Below, piece by piece: positions 52,043-60,793 of a stretch of 64,000 nucleotides of DNA. The stretch is taken from positions 42,645 through 106,644 of the forward strand of contig JAHDXO010000006.1 in assembly GCA_023382975.1 (NCBI GenBank), written 5' to 3'. This DNA comes from Pirellulaceae bacterium (GTDB lineage Bacteria; Planctomycetota; Planctomycetia; Pirellulales; Pirellulaceae). The position numbers and the translations under genes are program-made. The first letter of the stretch is position 1. Every line of letters begins with the position of its first letter. Under the pieces are notes generated by a model, which worked only from the letters and a program-made list of their open reading frames with translations, ran no database searches and was not told the DNA's origin.

Positions 52043-53548
52043 ATGATCGACGGAACGAGCGACCATACGCCCACACGATTCAATGCAACAGGCATTTCAG
52101 GCCGCATTAGAAAGAGTCTGGCCCTGCTTCTTGCGGTTGTCTTCTTGTTCCTGACGGGTTGTCCAAGGCGAACGGAAGCACCGCCTGGAAACACGGACGC
52201 GAGGCGTGCCACCGAGCCGCTGACGGTTTTGATCGTAGACGATCCGCCGTTGGCCGAGGCGGTCGAGCGCCAGTGGGCAGCGCGTGCGGACGGAGAATTG
52301 CGGATCCAACAAACCACGTCGGACCAACTGACCGCCGAGCAACATCGCAGCATCGCCGCTGACGCGGTGATCTTTCCGTCCGGCTTGATGGGCGAGTTGG
52401 CGGAACGCAACCTGATCAGCGCAATTCCGGCCGGGACGGTGAACAGCCCGGAATTCGGACGACGGGACATCTTCGACCTGATCCGACAGACCGAGATTGT
52501 TTGGGGCGAGCAGATCTTCGCCGTCCCGCTCGGGTCGCCCGTCCTCACGCTGCTTTATCGCCAAGACATCTTTGACAAGATCGGAGCCGTTCCGCCGGAG
52601 ACATGGAAGCAGTACCGCGAATTGGCCGAGCGGCTCGCGGACCCGGCAATTTTGGGCGACTTGCAGCCGTCCCCAGTGGAAGGGTGGCATGCGGCGGTCG
52701 AGCCGCTCAGCGACGGATGGGCGTCTCAGATCCTTCTGGCGCGAGCCGCGGTGTATGCACGCCATCGGAACTACTACTCGACGCTTTTCGATTCGCAAAC
52801 CATGGAACCCTTGATCGCCGGACCGCCGTTCGTCCGGGCGCTGGAGGAACTTGTCGCCGTCCACCAGCGAAATGCTGAGGCGATGCTGAAGGTCGGTCCC
52901 GCCGAAGCACGCCGCGAACTGCTGGCGGGGCGGTGCGCCATGGCGGTCACTTGGCCTAACCGAGGGGCCACGTCGGCGGACGGATCGCCGGGCGACCCCG
53001 TGCTGCCATTGGCCGTCGCCGAGTTGCCTGGGTCGCTCGAGGTCTTCAACTACGGTGATGGCAAATGGCAGTCCCGGGATCGCAGCGAGGATGGGCGAGT
53101 TACTCTTCTGGGCATCGCGGGTAGGATCGGGGCGGTAGGCGCGAGGACTCGGCAGCCGCAGGCCGCTTTGAACCTGCTGCTCAGCCTATCGAGCACGGAA
53201 TGGAGCGAGCAGGTCTCGCCGTTCAGCAAATCGACCAGCCTGTACCGCAGTAGCCAGATCCCAATAGCAGCATCCTGGCTGGGCCGCGACTTCGAAACCG
53301 CTCGGGAATTTGGGGAATTAGTCAAACAGATCCAACGTCGTTCGTTGTGGCTAGACTCCGTGCGAATCCCTGGTCGGTCGAGGTATCTGTCGGCACTTGA
53401 CCAAGCCGTCCGATCCGCCGTAACGGGGGGAGTGCAGCCGTCCGAATCGCTCGAGCAAGCCGCCAAACAATGGCGTGAAATCACCTCGGAACTCGGGATT
53501 GAAGCCCAGCGAGCTGCCTATTTGCGCAGCCTGGGCATGGAACCTTGA
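52043..53548 (+). CDS. Extracellular solute-binding lipoprotein
   Basis: A 501-residue binding protein of the ABC sugar-binding (family 1) type. It has an unusually long basic N-terminus, then a hydrophobic segment ending in the lipobox LTGC (Cys near residue 40), so it is anchored to a membrane. Marks of the fold include VILFPSGLMGELAE-like strands (DAVIFPSGLMGEL), IFAVPLGSPVLTLLYRQDIFD, and CAMAVTWPNRG. It should bind a sugar or similar solute in the periplasm. CGGAG lies 6 bases before ATG 52043. No permease or ATPase is adjacent, so it is an orphan receptor, or its transporter is elsewhere. Confidence 0.82.
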   Translation: MIDGTSDHTPTRFNATGISGRIRKSLALLLAVVFLFLTGCPRRTEAPPGNTDARRATEPLTVLIVDDPPLAEAVERQWAARADGELRIQQTTSDQLTAEQHRSIAADAVIFPSGLMGELAERNLISAIPAGTVNSPEFGRRDIFDLIRQTEIVWGEQIFAVPLGSPVLTLLYRQDIFDKIGAVPPETWKQYRELAERLADPAILGDLQPSPVEGWHAAVEPLSDGWASQILLARAAVYARHRNYYSTLFDSQTMEPLIAGPPFVRALEELVAVHQRNAEAMLKVGPAEARRELLAGRCAMAVTWPNRGATSADGSPGDPVLPLAVAELPGSLEVFNYGDGKWQSRDRSEDGRVTLLGIAGRIGAVGARTRQPQAALNLLLSLSSTEWSEQVSPFSKSTSLYRSSQIPIAASWLGRDFETAREFGELVKQIQRRSLWLDSVRIPGRSRYLSALDQAVRSAVTGGVQPSESLEQAAKQWREITSELGIEAQRAAYLRSLGMEP

Positions 53549-53650
53549 AACCCGTCATCTCGCTCGAACATTCAGCCCGATTCCTACTCGGACTCTGCGG
53601 AATACGGAGTCTCAATGCAGAGATCCCTTGCAAATTCTTCGGCATCAAAT

Positions 53651-53670
53651 ACCCCTGAAGGGCGTTTTTT
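53651..53670 (+). terminator. Weak terminator after the lipoprotein gene
   Basis: A short CCC-TGAA-GGG stem followed by GCG and six T. The stem is only three to four pairs, so it is doubtful, but the T-run and its place 100 bases after the stop are suggestive. Confidence 0.3.
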
Positions 53671-53794
53671 CACGGTGCCAGAGATCAATCGCAGGAAGCG
53701 TTTTCCGAAAAATCTCCCTGCCGGTTTTCGTCGGCTGGACAAGATCGGGTCATCGCGATAGACTAGCCGCACTTGATCGAGTTTTGGTCAGGAT

Positions 53795-53867
53795 GGGGGC
53801 GTAGCTCAGTTGGGAGAGCGCAGCGTTCGCAATGCTGAGGTCGAGGGTTCGACTCCCTTCGCCTCCA
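53795..53867 (+). tRNA. tRNA-Ala (anticodon CGC)
   Basis: A 73-base cloverleaf. The acceptor GGGGGCG pairs with CGCCUCC and contains the G3-U70 pair, the alanine identity element. The D loop is of AGCUCAGUUGGGAGAGC type, the anticodon stem CAGCG/UGCUG encloses UUCGCAA with anticodon CGC (codon GCG), and the T loop is GGUUCGACUCC. The discriminator is A, and CCA is not encoded. Confidence 0.96.
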
Positions 53868-53955
53868 CTCAGTGGAAATCCCTCCTCAACCAATCTTCAT
53901 TCAACCTGCTCGCCGCTGTGCTATTCCAGCCGTCGGCGTGCCCGCGGAGTGGCAT

Positions 53956-55590
53956 TTGCACCCGCACTACCAAGCGACCAGCAGTCCGATTTACCGCGCG
54001 GTTTGGGACACAGCCGTGTCGGGCGACGCGTTCGCAGCGACGGTCGAGGCGACCGAGCTCGATGCGCAAGCGGTGATGGACGGGGCCGTTAAGCTAGTCC
54101 GCCAGCATCGAGCCGCGGCGACTTTATGGGGCGCGGACGGCCGGGTGCGGGAGTCGGTTCTGGACGATCTCGCTGCGATCGGCTACTGGGGACTCTCGAT
54201 CGATCGGCGGTATGGCGGCTCGGGAGTGGCGTTTCGCAGCTTCGCGCCGTTTCTGACCCGGATGGCTGCTGTCGATCCGACCGTCGCCGCGTTGGGGTCC
54301 GTGCATGGGTGCATTGGTGCGCCCCGGGCCTTGGAGCGGTTCGGTTCGGAATCGCAACGCCAGCGGTTGCTGCCCGATTTGGCCACCGGCCGCCGTCTTT
54401 CGGCCTTTGCGTTGACCGAGCCGGGGGCCGGTTCCGACTTGACCGCCCTGCAGACCTATGCGGAACCGCAGGGCGACTCGCTGCTGGTCTACGGCGAAAA
54501 GCTGTTTGTCACCAATCTGGCACCGGGGCGAACGTTGTTGCTGATCTGCCGCATCGACGGCCAGCCGGCCGCCGTCGTATGCGAGTTGCCCGATCAGGAA
54601 GACGCCACATTCCAGTTGCAGCATTACGGCTTGCATGCGTTGCGACGCACCTGGAACTGCGGTGTGCGGTTTCACGGTTTTCGCGTTCCGGCGGCCAATC
54701 GCTTGGACGCGGGCGGCGGTAGCGGATTGACGATCGCCTATCGCAACCTGAACTATGCGCGGATCGGCCTTTGCGCCAGTGCCGCCGGCACTCTGCGCCG
54801 CATGTTGGCGGACATGCTGCCGTGGGTTCGTCACCGCCGAACGTTCGGCCGACCGATCGCCGACCGCCAGTTGGTGCGATTTCGGCTGGCTCGGTTGGCG
54901 GGCATGATGGTGGGGTGCGACGCCCTGGTCGCCTGGACCTCCGGCCTGCTGGACCACGGCTATCGCGGAGAATTGGAGGCGATCGTGGCCAAGGTCTTCG
55001 CGAGCGACTCGTTGCGCGTCGCAGCGGTCGAGTTGGCGATGAAGACGCACGGCGGGCGGGCCTTTCTGCAGGGTCATTCCTGGGGCGACCGGTTGTACGA
55101 CTACCTCGCACCGAGCATCTACGAGGGCGAAGGGGAACTGCTGCGACTCGCGTTTTTCCACGGATTGTCCCGCCACGACGGGGCTACGGCGGCAGAAATT
55201 CCGCCGCCCGTCGTCCAGGGAACACGGGAGTTGCCCGAATCGCTGGCGACTCGGGCCGGTCAGGCGTGGCGCGAGCTGCGTCTGGCCGCGACCGAAATCC
55301 GCCAGTTGCGCGAACGGTTCGGTCCCGCGATGGCCGATCAGCAGACTCGGACGGTCGAGGTCGCCGACCGCGTGCTGAAATCCGTCGTCCTCTTGTGTAC
55401 CAGCCTCTGGGCAGCCCGATCCGACGACGAAATCCTGCACTTGGCAGCACAAGTTCTGGCGCAGGAATTGAGCGCTCAGCGCCGCGACGACGACGACCAT
55501 CGCGCCATCGACCGACTGGGCGAAGCCATCGTCGACGGTCATTTCGCGCCGCTGGAAGGCATCGATCCAGCCCCCGTCTTGCTGCCCTGA
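53956..55590 (+). CDS. Acyl-CoA dehydrogenase family protein
   Basis: A 544-residue flavoprotein with the acyl-CoA dehydrogenase layout. The N-terminal helical domain includes LAAIGYWGLSIDRRYGGSG, the middle beta domain FALTEPGAGSDLTALQT, and the C-terminal helices RRTFGRPIADRQLVRF and MKTHGGRAFLQGHSWGDRLY with DYLAPSIYEGEGELLRLAFF, which contains the region of the catalytic Glu. A further 130-residue C-terminal part makes it longer than the typical 380. It oxidises an acyl-CoA with transfer of electrons to ETF. The start is uncertain: I prefer TTG 53956 with CGGAG 6 bases upstream over a GTG at 53872, which is only 4 bases from the tRNA end. Specificity is unknown. Confidence 0.85.
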   Translation: MHPHYQATSSPIYRAVWDTAVSGDAFAATVEATELDAQAVMDGAVKLVRQHRAAATLWGADGRVRESVLDDLAAIGYWGLSIDRRYGGSGVAFRSFAPFLTRMAAVDPTVAALGSVHGCIGAPRALERFGSESQRQRLLPDLATGRRLSAFALTEPGAGSDLTALQTYAEPQGDSLLVYGEKLFVTNLAPGRTLLLICRIDGQPAAVVCELPDQEDATFQLQHYGLHALRRTWNCGVRFHGFRVPAANRLDAGGGSGLTIAYRNLNYARIGLCASAAGTLRRMLADMLPWVRHRRTFGRPIADRQLVRFRLARLAGMMVGCDALVAWTSGLLDHGYRGELEAIVAKVFASDSLRVAAVELAMKTHGGRAFLQGHSWGDRLYDYLAPSIYEGEGELLRLAFFHGLSRHDGATAAEIPPPVVQGTRELPESLATRAGQAWRELRLAATEIRQLRERFGPAMADQQTRTVEVADRVLKSVVLLCTSLWAARSDDEILHLAAQVLAQELSAQRRDDDDHRAIDRLGEAIVDGHFAPLEGIDPAPVLLP

Positions 55591-55675
55591 CCAGAGCATG
55601 CAAGAGTTGATCTGAATCGGGCATGCTGGCCAGTCGGTTCCAATGTCTCGGCAGGTTGCCGGGGGCGACGTTCGT

Positions 55676-55776
55676 CGCCCGCGCCCCACTGTGGCCCGCG
55701 ACCGCCGGCCGCGGGGCGGAGCAGAGGTTTGCTTTCCGAGTCGCGTTCAGCGCCCGCGCCTCATTGTGGCCCGCGA
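55676..55776. repeat. 26-bp direct repeat upstream of the HzsA-like gene
   Basis: CGCCCGCGCC(C/T)CA(C/T)TGTGGC... at 55676-55701 recurs at 55751-55776 with two C-to-T differences, 75 bases apart. It lies in the 280-base leader of the HzsA-like gene. Its role is unknown. Confidence 0.7.
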
Positions 55777-55870
55777 ACCACTCGCTGAGTTGAATGCGGT
55801 CGGCCCAGCGGTTACATTGTCGACGATGCCCGCCGCTCGAAGCCCCGTGTTGAGAAATGGAGGCCCGTCC

Positions 55871-58800
55871 ATGCATCCAGCCGCTTTCCGTCTGCCGCTT
55901 GCGTTCGTCGCCTGGTTGCTTCTGGCTCCAATCGTTCCCGCTGGGGCCGCCGAACCATCGAGGAATGCGATGGCCCCGGTAACTGTTGAAAGACCACTCC
56001 TTGCCCACTGGACATTCGACGAACCGGGCGGCGAGTGCTTGGACAGCAGCGGGAACGGATATCACGCGACCCAGGCAGGAAGCCAGTCTGGCCAGGCGGT
56101 TCAAGCCGGTGGTGTGTTCGGCCGCGCGATGCGTTTCTCCGGGCAGCATCTGCTGTCCGTTCGAGGCAGCGGGTTGCCGGATTTCTCGGCGACGAAGCAG
56201 ATCAGCTTCTCGGCTTGGACGCAGGTCAACCGCTTTGATCGGTACAACGAGATCTTCCGCAAGGAGGACGGCGACCGACGCGTGCTGTTCTCGTTCCAGG
56301 AGGACGGCAAGGTGCTTGCCTTGGGGCTGAACGTACACGGATACGTGGAATGCGATGCGCCGATCGATCCTAAATGGCTGCTCGACGGCGGCTGGCATCA
56401 CTGCGCCGCCACATACGACGGGCAGACGATGCGTGTCTACCTGGACGGCAAGCAGATCGGTTCGCTCCAGCGTCCGGGAACGATCACCGCCGGCGGCTCG
56501 GCGCCTGGTTGCATTGCGTCGACCAACGGGCACGAATGCTTTCAAGGCTCGTTGGACGATCTGCGAGTTTACAGCGACGCACTTACGGCGGACGAGGTGG
56601 CGCGACTGTATCTGAACGGTATCGAAGCGATCGCGCTGGCCGACAGCCGGGTGGCCGAGCAAGTAACGCGGGTTTACGAGCGCCGTAGCGATTTGGCCGA
56701 GACGCTGGCCGCGGTGCGGCGGAATCTGGTCGAACAGGGGATCGAACCGGCTGACCGCTTGACGCAGGTGCTCGCTGCACGCTTGTCGGTGGAGTTTGCC
56801 GAGTCGCTGGCTCAACTGACCGACTATACCGGGATTGCGACGGGCGACTGGCTGGCCGCTCGCGGCAACGAATTGCAGTTGCCGGCGGCCCAGCGGCTGA
56901 TCGAGTTGTTGCTGGAATACAAACCACTGACGGAGAGCCAGTGGGCCAAGCAGACGTCGGAACAGATCCAGCACTGGCAGGAACTCGACGCGATCGCGGC
57001 TCGTTTCGAGGTCTTGAAGGCCCAGGGCGACGCGGCCCAGTTTTCGCCCGAGTGGGTGCGGTTGATGCTCGAGATCGGCCCCCGCATCGATTTCCGCCCG
57101 CGGATCCACGAAGCAGTGGCTCCCTACGTGACTCCGCGCACGCCGGAGACTCACGACTTGACTGCCGAGCAAGCTCGGGCCGCCTTGGAACTCGACTGGC
57201 TCCACCAAGCCGGCCAAGACACAGCCCCGATGCAGATTCAGGGCGGACGCGTGTGGCATCTGACGACTCCCGTCTCGACCGGTAGTCCGTCGCCCGAACG
57301 GATTCGCGACGAAATCCGCTGGACTCGCGAGTTGGCCGAACGAATCGAGTCGCGCCGCGAAGGTCAGATTTCCTTTGCCAACGAACTCGATCAACTCGCC
57401 GAACTCGAACGGCGGGCTGGCGAATTGGTTCAGGGCGACCGCAATTTGTACTTCCAGGTGCGCACGTTGAAGCGAAGCATCATGTTCCGCAACCCGGCGC
57501 TCGATTTCGAGAAGATCGTGTTCATCGACCAGCCCTACCCGCAAGGCCGGGAATGGCAGCACGAGACGCGGCACCGACTGGGGTATCAAGCGGTGCCGGG
57601 CGGCCGGTTGCTGGTTCTTGAAGGGCTGGAACCGGGCGGTCGCCTGCGCCAACTGATGCCGCAACCGCCGCTGCACGGTTCGTTCTGGCGGCCCGACGTG
57701 TCGTTCGACGGTTCGACGGTTCTATTCTGCTTCAAGCCGCACAACGAAAAGGCCTTCCACTTGTACGAGATCCAGGCCGATGGTTCGGAACAAAGACAGT
57801 TGACCGACGGGATCTACGACGATTTCGATCCGATTTATCTGCCCGACGGACACATCATGTTCTCGACCACCCGCGGACACACCTACGTGCGGTGCATGCC
57901 GCCGACGAACGCCTATGTTCTGGCGCGGTGCGACGCGGATGGCAGGAACATCTATCTGGTGTCGCGCAACAACGAACCGGACTATCTGCCGTCGGTGATG
58001 AACGACGGGCGAGTGATCTATACCCGCTGGGAATACACCGACAAACCGCTGTGGCGCGCCCAGGGACTGTGGACTGTTAATCCCGATGGCACGCAAGTAC
58101 AGACTTTCTGGGGCAACCAGAGCGTCTGGCCCGACTTGCTGAAGGATGCTCGCAGCATCCCGGGCAGCCGCCGAGTGATGTTCACCGGCAGCGCGCACCA
58201 CAACTGGTTCGCCGGCTCGGTCGGCATCCTGGATCCCGATCAAGGCTTCAATTTCCCCCGCGGGCTGACCAAAGTCACTGCCGATCTGGCCTATCCCGAG
58301 TCGGGAAACGGACCGGTCGATCCGGTCGAATCGCCACGATACCACGCCAGCGGCGCGTACTCGGCGTACTACTCGCCCTATCCGCTGAGCGAGCAGGATT
58401 TCCTGGTCTCCGCCAACCGTGGCGGCAAGTTCGTCCTATATCTGATGGACACCGACGGCAACCGGGAACTGATCTACGAAGGCGCTCACAACATTTTCTA
58501 CGCCCAGCCGTTGCGGCCGAGACCTCGCCCCCCGGTGATCGTCGACCGCGTCGCCTGGCCGACCCGCGACGAGCGAGACCGTCCCGGGCCGGGCGTGATC
58601 TACAGCGCCAACGTCTATTTCGGAGCGCCAGCCGAATTGGTGGGCAAAGCGAAGTACCTGCGCGTGTTGAACATCGAGCACAAGACATACACCTATTGGT
58701 ACAAACGACCCTACCTGTCCACCGGCCCGGTGGTCTCGGCCGTCCAGTCCGAGGGCGTGAAGCGCGTCTTCGGCACGGTGCCGATCGAACCGGACGGGTC

Positions 58801-59548
58801 GGTGTCGTTTCACGCCCCGTCCGGCTTGCCGCTGCATTTCCAGTTGCTTGACGAGCAACAGCGCGCCATCCAGACGATGCGGAGTTTTACCGGCGTCCTG
58901 CCGGGCGAACGGCGCGGATGCCTGGGCTGCCACGAATCGCACAGCCGGACGCCGGCCCACGAGACGGGCAGTCTGGCGTTTCATCAGACGCCGCGGATCA
59001 TCGAACCGCCGCCCTGGGGCGACGAATCCGTCAGCTTTCCGCGGTTTGTCCAGCCGGTACTGGACCAATACTGCGGCAAGTGCCACCAGGGCGATGGCGA
59101 GGCGCGCAAGTCAGTTGACTTGACCGATCGGCCGGGGTTCTTGATCTTCTCCGAGCCCTATCTGCTGCTGACCGGCCGTCCGGCCTGGGGCCGGCCCTAC
59201 GAGAAACCTGCGGAACCACCTCCTGGGTTTGGGATCGCCAACATCTTGCAGGTCGAGGGATACGATCAGCGAGATCCTCTGGCTTACCAGACGCCGTCGC
59301 CGATGTCGGCGCTGTCGTACCGCAGCCAACTGATCGAACTCGCCGCCAGCGGGGAGCATTACGATGTCCGAGTTGATCCGATCAGCTTGCAGAAACTGAT
59401 CGCCTGGGTCGACACGATGGCCCCCTACCGCGGCGCCGAGGAAGTGCGTGAGATCGACGACCCGGACTTCCAAGGCATCGACTGGCTGTCCATCCGACCG
59501 AGAGTCAGGACGGCCCCCACCATCATCCGCCCTGGCCCCGTGGACTGA
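55871..59548 (+). CDS. Secreted LamG plus hydrazine-synthase-alpha-like dihaem protein
   Basis: A 1225-residue exported protein with a Sec signal ending near APIVPAGAAE. Residues about 40-230 are a LamG/concanavalin-like jellyroll (LLAHWTFDE, WHHCAATYDGQTMRVYLDG). From about 540 on is a TolB-like propeller (DVSFDGSTVLFCF, TDGIYDDFDPIYLPDGHIMF) that I recognise as the hydrazine synthase alpha-like fold. Two c-haem sites CxxCH follow at Cys1017 (CLGCHESH) and Cys1068 (CGKCHQGD). Non-anammox planctomycetes carry many such HzsA-related proteins of unknown function, so hydrazine synthesis is not implied. The likely place is the periplasm. GGAGG lies 7 bases before ATG 55871; longer in-frame starts upstream add no signal. 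It is probably monocistronic. Confidence 0.8.
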   Translation: MHPAAFRLPLAFVAWLLLAPIVPAGAAEPSRNAMAPVTVERPLLAHWTFDEPGGECLDSSGNGYHATQAGSQSGQAVQAGGVFGRAMRFSGQHLLSVRGSGLPDFSATKQISFSAWTQVNRFDRYNEIFRKEDGDRRVLFSFQEDGKVLALGLNVHGYVECDAPIDPKWLLDGGWHHCAATYDGQTMRVYLDGKQIGSLQRPGTITAGGSAPGCIASTNGHECFQGSLDDLRVYSDALTADEVARLYLNGIEAIALADSRVAEQVTRVYERRSDLAETLAAVRRNLVEQGIEPADRLTQVLAARLSVEFAESLAQLTDYTGIATGDWLAARGNELQLPAAQRLIELLLEYKPLTESQWAKQTSEQIQHWQELDAIAARFEVLKAQGDAAQFSPEWVRLMLEIGPRIDFRPRIHEAVAPYVTPRTPETHDLTAEQARAALELDWLHQAGQDTAPMQIQGGRVWHLTTPVSTGSPSPERIRDEIRWTRELAERIESRREGQISFANELDQLAELERRAGELVQGDRNLYFQVRTLKRSIMFRNPALDFEKIVFIDQPYPQGREWQHETRHRLGYQAVPGGRLLVLEGLEPGGRLRQLMPQPPLHGSFWRPDVSFDGSTVLFCFKPHNEKAFHLYEIQADGSEQRQLTDGIYDDFDPIYLPDGHIMFSTTRGHTYVRCMPPTNAYVLARCDADGRNIYLVSRNNEPDYLPSVMNDGRVIYTRWEYTDKPLWRAQGLWTVNPDGTQVQTFWGNQSVWPDLLKDARSIPGSRRVMFTGSAHHNWFAGSVGILDPDQGFNFPRGLTKVTADLAYPESGNGPVDPVESPRYHASGAYSAYYSPYPLSEQDFLVSANRGGKFVLYLMDTDGNRELIYEGAHNIFYAQPLRPRPRPPVIVDRVAWPTRDERDRPGPGVIYSANVYFGAPAELVGKAKYLRVLNIEHKTYTYWYKRPYLSTGPVVSAVQSEGVKRVFGTVPIEPDGSVSFHAPSGLPLHFQLLDEQQRAIQTMRSFTGVLPGERRGCLGCHESHSRTPAHETGSLAFHQTPRIIEPPPWGDESVSFPRFVQPVLDQYCGKCHQGDGEARKSVDLTDRPGFLIFSEPYLLLTGRPAWGRPYEKPAEPPPGFGIANILQVEGYDQRDPLAYQTPSPMSALSYRSQLIELAASGEHYDVRVDPISLQKLIAWVDTMAPYRGAEEVREIDDPDFQGIDWLSIRPRVRTAPTIIRPGPVD

Positions 59549-59559
59549 CCAGCCACGCT

Positions 59560-59604
59560 CGCCCGTCGCTCGATCCATCCGCGCGAAGCGGATGGGGACG
59601 GGCG
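59560..59604. terminator. Double-stem hairpin between convergent genes
   Basis: CGCCCGTC (59560-59567) pairs with GACGGGCG (59597-59604), and inside it CCATCCGC (59575-59582) pairs with GCGGATGG (59588-59595). It lies between the stops of the HzsA-like gene (59548) and the Rpn nuclease (59644). No T-run is present, so it may be a two-way barrier rather than a classic terminator. Confidence 0.5.
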
Positions 59605-59643
59605 GAAAGTGAACTTGTTTGTCGAGCTAAGGGGCCGCCTCGA

Positions 59644-60651
59644 TCAATCCAGCACGTCCTCCAGGCGTTCCGCCGTCAGCACCCGTTCACCCCACGCCAG
59701 CAGTCGATCCGTGTCGGCCTGGGCGACCCGCTGCCGGATACTTGCATCGAGCGGCCCAAATTTGCGATCCAGCAGGCGCAGCAAGAACTCCTGGCGGCCT
59801 TCCTGGCGGCCTTCCTGGCGGCCTTCCTGCCAGCCCTCTTGACGGCCCTCTTGACGGCCCTCCTGGCGGCCCTCCTGGCGGCCTTTCTGCAACCACTGTC
59901 TTTCCCAATCTCTCACGCGTTCGGCTAACATGGTTCTGACCTCCTGTAAGTTCTCCAGTTCGGGTAATTCGGCCTCCGGCATCGCACGCGGAATGAGCAC
60001 CTGCCGCAGCCAGCCGACAAAGGCCCGTCGCAGATCCCCTTGCGAGGGCACCTGCAACCATTCGATCAATGCATCCAAGACCCGAACAACATCTTCTGGC
60101 TCGCGGCTATTCTCCAGACGAAACAGTGCGGCGACCAAGTTCCGCATCGGTGCCAACTCGGCGTCCTGATAGGCGCGTTCCTCCAACAGACAGTATCGCA
60201 TCTGCGGCCGGTAATGCTCCAAGCCGCCGGGCACCGCCTCGACCAATTCACTGACCTCGCACGCGGCGGTCCACTTCCTCTCGCCGCTGTACAGTACGAT
60301 CGGGAAGACGGGAGGCAGCAGATCACTGGACGTGAGTTGTTTGGCGCGAATCAAATCCTGGTAGAGCATGCCCACATACACCAACATTCGGACAGCCATG
60401 TACCGGTCGACGGTCGATTGAAACTCCAACAGCAAGTACACGTACAGCCAGCGACCACGCCAGCGCACTCGCCAGATAATGTCATCTTCCCGCTCGCGGA
60501 AATCGTCGCTCACATACGACCCGCTGACCCGCTCCAGAGTTTCGAGTTCCAATTCAGCGACCCACGGCTCGTGGACAAAGCCGGCAAGCAGGTCCGCCAC
60601 CATTTCCCGGTGCGCAAAAAGTCGCCTGTAGCCTGTGTCGGAATTCGCCAT
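59644..60651 (-). CDS. Rpn-family nuclease/putative transposase with GRQE repeats
   Basis: A 335-residue protein with a clear Rpn core: REDDIIWRVRWRGRWLYVYL (Asp near residue 57) then LLEFQSTVDRYMAVRMLVY, the E-x-Q-S strand, and YVGMLYQDLI. Near residue 250 comes a run of eight four-residue units (GRQE, once GWQE), then the C-terminal FLLRLLDRKFGPLDASIRQRV, like DUF4351. The PD-(D/E)XK set looks complete, unlike in the paralogue at 18767-19840. ATG 60651 has no clear ribosome site. Rpn proteins cut DNA and promote recombination; a role in this genome is unknown. Confidence 0.85.
   Translation of the reverse strand: MANSDTGYRRLFAHREMVADLLAGFVHEPWVAELELETLERVSGSYVSDDFREREDDIIWRVRWRGRWLYVYLLLEFQSTVDRYMAVRMLVYVGMLYQDLIRAKQLTSSDLLPPVFPIVLYSGERKWTAACEVSELVEAVPGGLEHYRPQMRYCLLEERAYQDAELAPMRNLVAALFRLENSREPEDVVRVLDALIEWLQVPSQGDLRRAFVGWLRQVLIPRAMPEAELPELENLQEVRTMLAERVRDWERQWLQKGRQEGRQEGRQEGRQEGWQEGRQEGRQEGRQEFLLRLLDRKFGPLDASIRQRVAQADTDRLLAWGERVLTAERLEDVLD
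59794..59892 (-). repeat. 12-bp tandem repeat encoding GRQE
   Basis: Eight 12-base units within the Rpn gene encode GRQE (once GWQE). Units are almost identical, so slippage could change copy number without breaking the frame, since 12 is a multiple of three. Confidence 0.85.
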
Positions 60652-60793
60652 GAAAGCATTCTAGTCCGTTCCATCAGACGGAGAAAGGGTTCTTCTTCAC
60701 AGGGCCATACGATGAATCCGATCGACAGCTACTTGGTATCGCGTAGGATCGCGACTTCGGCAATGCAGGATCGGTGGGAGCAGCATGCGCGCC

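Noticed and set aside
55871..59548. Evidence for anammox metabolism
   Set aside because: The fold resembles hydrazine synthase alpha, but the protein has a LamG domain, no hydrazine synthase beta/gamma or dehydrogenase neighbours are seen, and such relatives are common in non-anammox planctomycetes.
59794..59892. Tandem repeat considered as a CRISPR or regulatory array
   Set aside because: It is a 12-base coding repeat (GRQE) inside the Rpn gene.
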